Below, piece by piece: positions 51,457 through 52,445 of a stretch of 52,445 nucleotides of DNA. The stretch covers positions 1 to 52,445 of the forward strand of contig JAJTXZ010000028.1 of NCBI GenBank assembly GCA_021463195.1, written 5' to 3'. The position numbers and the translations under genes are program-made. This stretch comes from Anaerolineae bacterium (GTDB lineage Bacteria; Chloroflexota; Anaerolineae; UBA4142; SHND01). A model generated the notes under the pieces. It saw only the letters and a list, made by a program, of their open reading frames with translations, was not told the origin of the DNA and ran no database searches. How positions within the stretch are numbered: position 1 is the first letter of the stretch; each line of letters starts with the position of its first letter.

Positions 51457-51801
51457 TTACGTCGCCGTCTCGGCGAGCGCGCGCAAATAATTCCAATCAT
51501 AAATGCCCGACGTGTGGCCGTCCGCCCAGTTGAAATGGAGCGCGTACGCGCCGACGGGCTGAATGTCTTGGAGCGACGCGAGCTCGCCGACGGCGTTGCG
51601 CGTTTCGTCCGAAATTTCGCGCGGCGTGGCATCGGTCAGCATGTCATGAATCCAGGGCCGACACGCGGCGCATGGACAGGCGCGGCGCAGCGTGTCAAAA
51701 TCGTACACGCTCGCGGCGGCGTCGTTCCAGTTGATTTGCAGACGTCGCTGCGGCAAATCCACCACGATGCCGTTGGGTTTAAGGGAAACGGGCGCGTTCA
51801 T
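51457..51801 (-). CDS. DUF971 domain protein
   Basis: 114 residues. INWNDAAASVYDFDTLRRAC, the CPCAAC pair, then YALHFNWADGHTSGIYDWNY are DUF971 signatures (the domain also found at the N-terminus of gamma-butyrobetaine hydroxylase). The two or three cysteines suggest metal or Fe-S binding. Related proteins are linked to Fe-S assembly, but function is not proven. Start overlaps the upstream gene by ATGA. Confidence 0.88.
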   Translation of the reverse strand: MNAPVSLKPNGIVVDLPQRRLQINWNDAAASVYDFDTLRRACPCAACRPWIHDMLTDATPREISDETRNAVGELASLQDIQPVGAYALHFNWADGHTSGIYDWNYLRALAETAT

Positions 51802-52037
51802 TTGGTATACAACTGCAATTCCAATTCATCTACGCGCTGTTCCAGTCGTTCGATTTGTTCATTGAGTTGACGATGCTGTTCGATTTGCGCGGACGAATAA
51901 TCGCGCGGGAATTTATCGGGCGCGCCGAGCGGGTCCGTGTTCGGCGGAAAGAGCCGCGCCTTTTCGGCTTTGGCGGCGGCGAGCTGTTGCCGCGCGTCGT
52001 CGAGCGATTTTTGGATCGCGGGATTGGGTGTGGGCAT
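51798..52037 (-). CDS. Small coiled-coil protein
   Basis: 79 residues from the ATG at 52035-52037 with GAGG 8 bases upstream; the longer frame to 52199 runs through the palindromic repeat and is rejected. Residues 8-30 form a helix (QKSLDDARQQLAAAKAEKAR), a P/D/F-rich linker follows, and residues 50-77 form a coiled coil (EQHRQLNEQIERLEQRVDEL). No family recognised. It is first in the three-gene operon with DUF971 and the 51141 gene. Confidence 0.75.
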   Translation of the reverse strand: MPTPNPAIQKSLDDARQQLAAAKAEKARLFPPNTDPLGAPDKFPRDYSSAQIEQHRQLNEQIERLEQRVDELELQLYTK

Positions 52038-52134
52038 GAATTTAACCTCGGTGGGGCGGAATAAACTGTTTAACATTCTAGGACGGGTCGCGCAAATCGT
52101 CAACCAACCGATGACTGGTGATCGCCCCGAGTTC

Positions 52135-52187
52135 CAGACCCCAAGGGTTTGGCGATGAACTCTATCGCAGAAAACCCTTGGGGTCTG
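52135..52187. repeat. Palindromic intergenic element, copy 5
   Basis: CAGACCCCAAGGGTTT (52135-52150) and AAACCCTTGGGGTCTG (52172-52187) form a perfect 16-bp stem. The loop carries its own GCGAT/ATCGC hairpin. The left outer arm TGATCGCCC (52119-52127) resembles that of copies 2 and 3, while the right outer arm has decayed. Confidence 0.85.
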
Positions 52188-52216
52188 AAACTCCGGCAAA
52201 CGCGCGAAAATCGCGC

Positions 52217-52244
52217 TTGTAAAATTACAATTCCATGATAAAAT
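52217..52244 (+). promoter_or_regulatory. Possible promoter reading out of the window
   Basis: TTGTAA (52217-52222), 16 bases, TAAAAT (52239-52244). Downstream to 52379 I see no complete gene; this region may be the leader of a gene beyond the window. Confidence is low because AT-rich spacers give chance matches. Confidence 0.35.
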
Positions 52245-52379
52245 ACGCGAGTATATAGATATAAAAAACTTTATTTTTGTTCCTGTCGGATTAGGCGCCT
52301 AGTTTTGGCTGGAACGGCGCAGATCCAAGATGCGGCGAATGGCTTGGCTAGTGCATCTTTAACAGAGTACTTGGTCGAA

Positions 52380-52445
52380 AGACCTTTGGGGTTTCTGGGC
52401 AATTTGCTTGGTTTGGCGCACCCGCGTCGAAAACCCCAAAGGTCT
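52380..52445. repeat. Palindromic intergenic element, copy 6 (at window end)
   Basis: AGACCTTTGGGGTTT (52380-52394) and AAACCCCAAAGGTCT (52431-52445) form a perfect 15-bp stem with a 36-base loop. The window ends on its last base, so outer arms cannot be judged. Confidence 0.85.

Noticed and set aside
38745-52445. Rho-independent terminators for all AGACC palindromes
   Set aside because: They lack T-runs, and true terminators are found next to some of them (40531).

Overview
The window reads as a stretch of a bacterial chromosome, most likely from a Chloroflexota (Chloroflexi) member. This is inferred from gene content, since there is no rRNA to place it. Pointers are a SCO1664 / DUF3090 / phosphomutase-like cluster (known from Actinobacteria and Chloroflexota), a thioester-domain surface protein with an FN3-like tail, a decaprenyl-phosphate-phosphoribosyltransferase-like UbiA protein, and zinc-ribbon versions of S14, S4 and L24. 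Coding DNA is GC-rich with heavy GCGC use. Spacers contain many short inverted repeats.

Region 1 (1-19.2 kb, + strand): the end of tuf, then one long S10-spc-alpha ribosomal protein cluster from rpsJ to rplQ, with secY, adk, map and rpoA, continued by truA, rplM, rpsI and a LysM protein, and closed by a bidirectional terminator. infA is missing from its usual place between map and rpmJ. S17 and L5 carry long extra tails.

Region 2 (19.2-26.7 kb, mainly - strand): a UROD-like protein, tRNA-Glu(TTC) with a clear promoter and terminator, the SCO1664 homologue, a phosphatase-DUF3090 fusion, a CoA-type Nudix hydrolase, a TlyA-like methyltransferase, a UbiA prenyltransferase (+), and an unrecognised basic-tailed protein with a nucleotidyltransferase-like motif.

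Region 3 (26.7-28.5 kb): two related structured-RNA elements in tandem, the first followed by a terminator that competes with its closing stem. They sit upstream of a secreted thioester-domain protein. This looks like a tandem riboswitch system that I cannot assign to a known class.

Region 4 (28.5-33.5 kb, + strand): phenylacetyl-CoA epoxidase genes paaA, paaB (internally duplicated), paaC and paaD, then a serine hydrolase and a DDAH-like amidinotransferase-family enzyme. The block is bracketed by two 81-bp copies of the same repeat in opposite orientation.

Region 5 (33.5-40.6 kb): a CoxE-like VWA protein and a MoxR ATPase (- strand) separated by a + strand cytochrome c lipoprotein, an ABC exporter, and a polytopic GT-C-like membrane protein.

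Region 6 (40.6-46.0 kb, - strand): the glycine cleavage operon gcvT-gcvH-gcvPA-gcvPB, interrupted by a small antitoxin-like gene, a truncated retropepsin-like gene and a four-helix-bundle gene lying between two copies of a spacer repeat.

Region 7 (46.0-52.4 kb): lepB (+), then rpiB-like and deoC-like genes whose products both carry extra N-terminal helices resembling microcompartment encapsulation peptides, a degenerate FGGY-kinase-like protein, a MenA-like prenyltransferase, a PqqD/RRE-Tat-cysteine-rich protein, and three small - strand genes. From 38.7 kb to the end, six copies of a palindromic intergenic element with compensatory changes are present. The last 400 bases hold two of these and a possible promoter reading out of the window.
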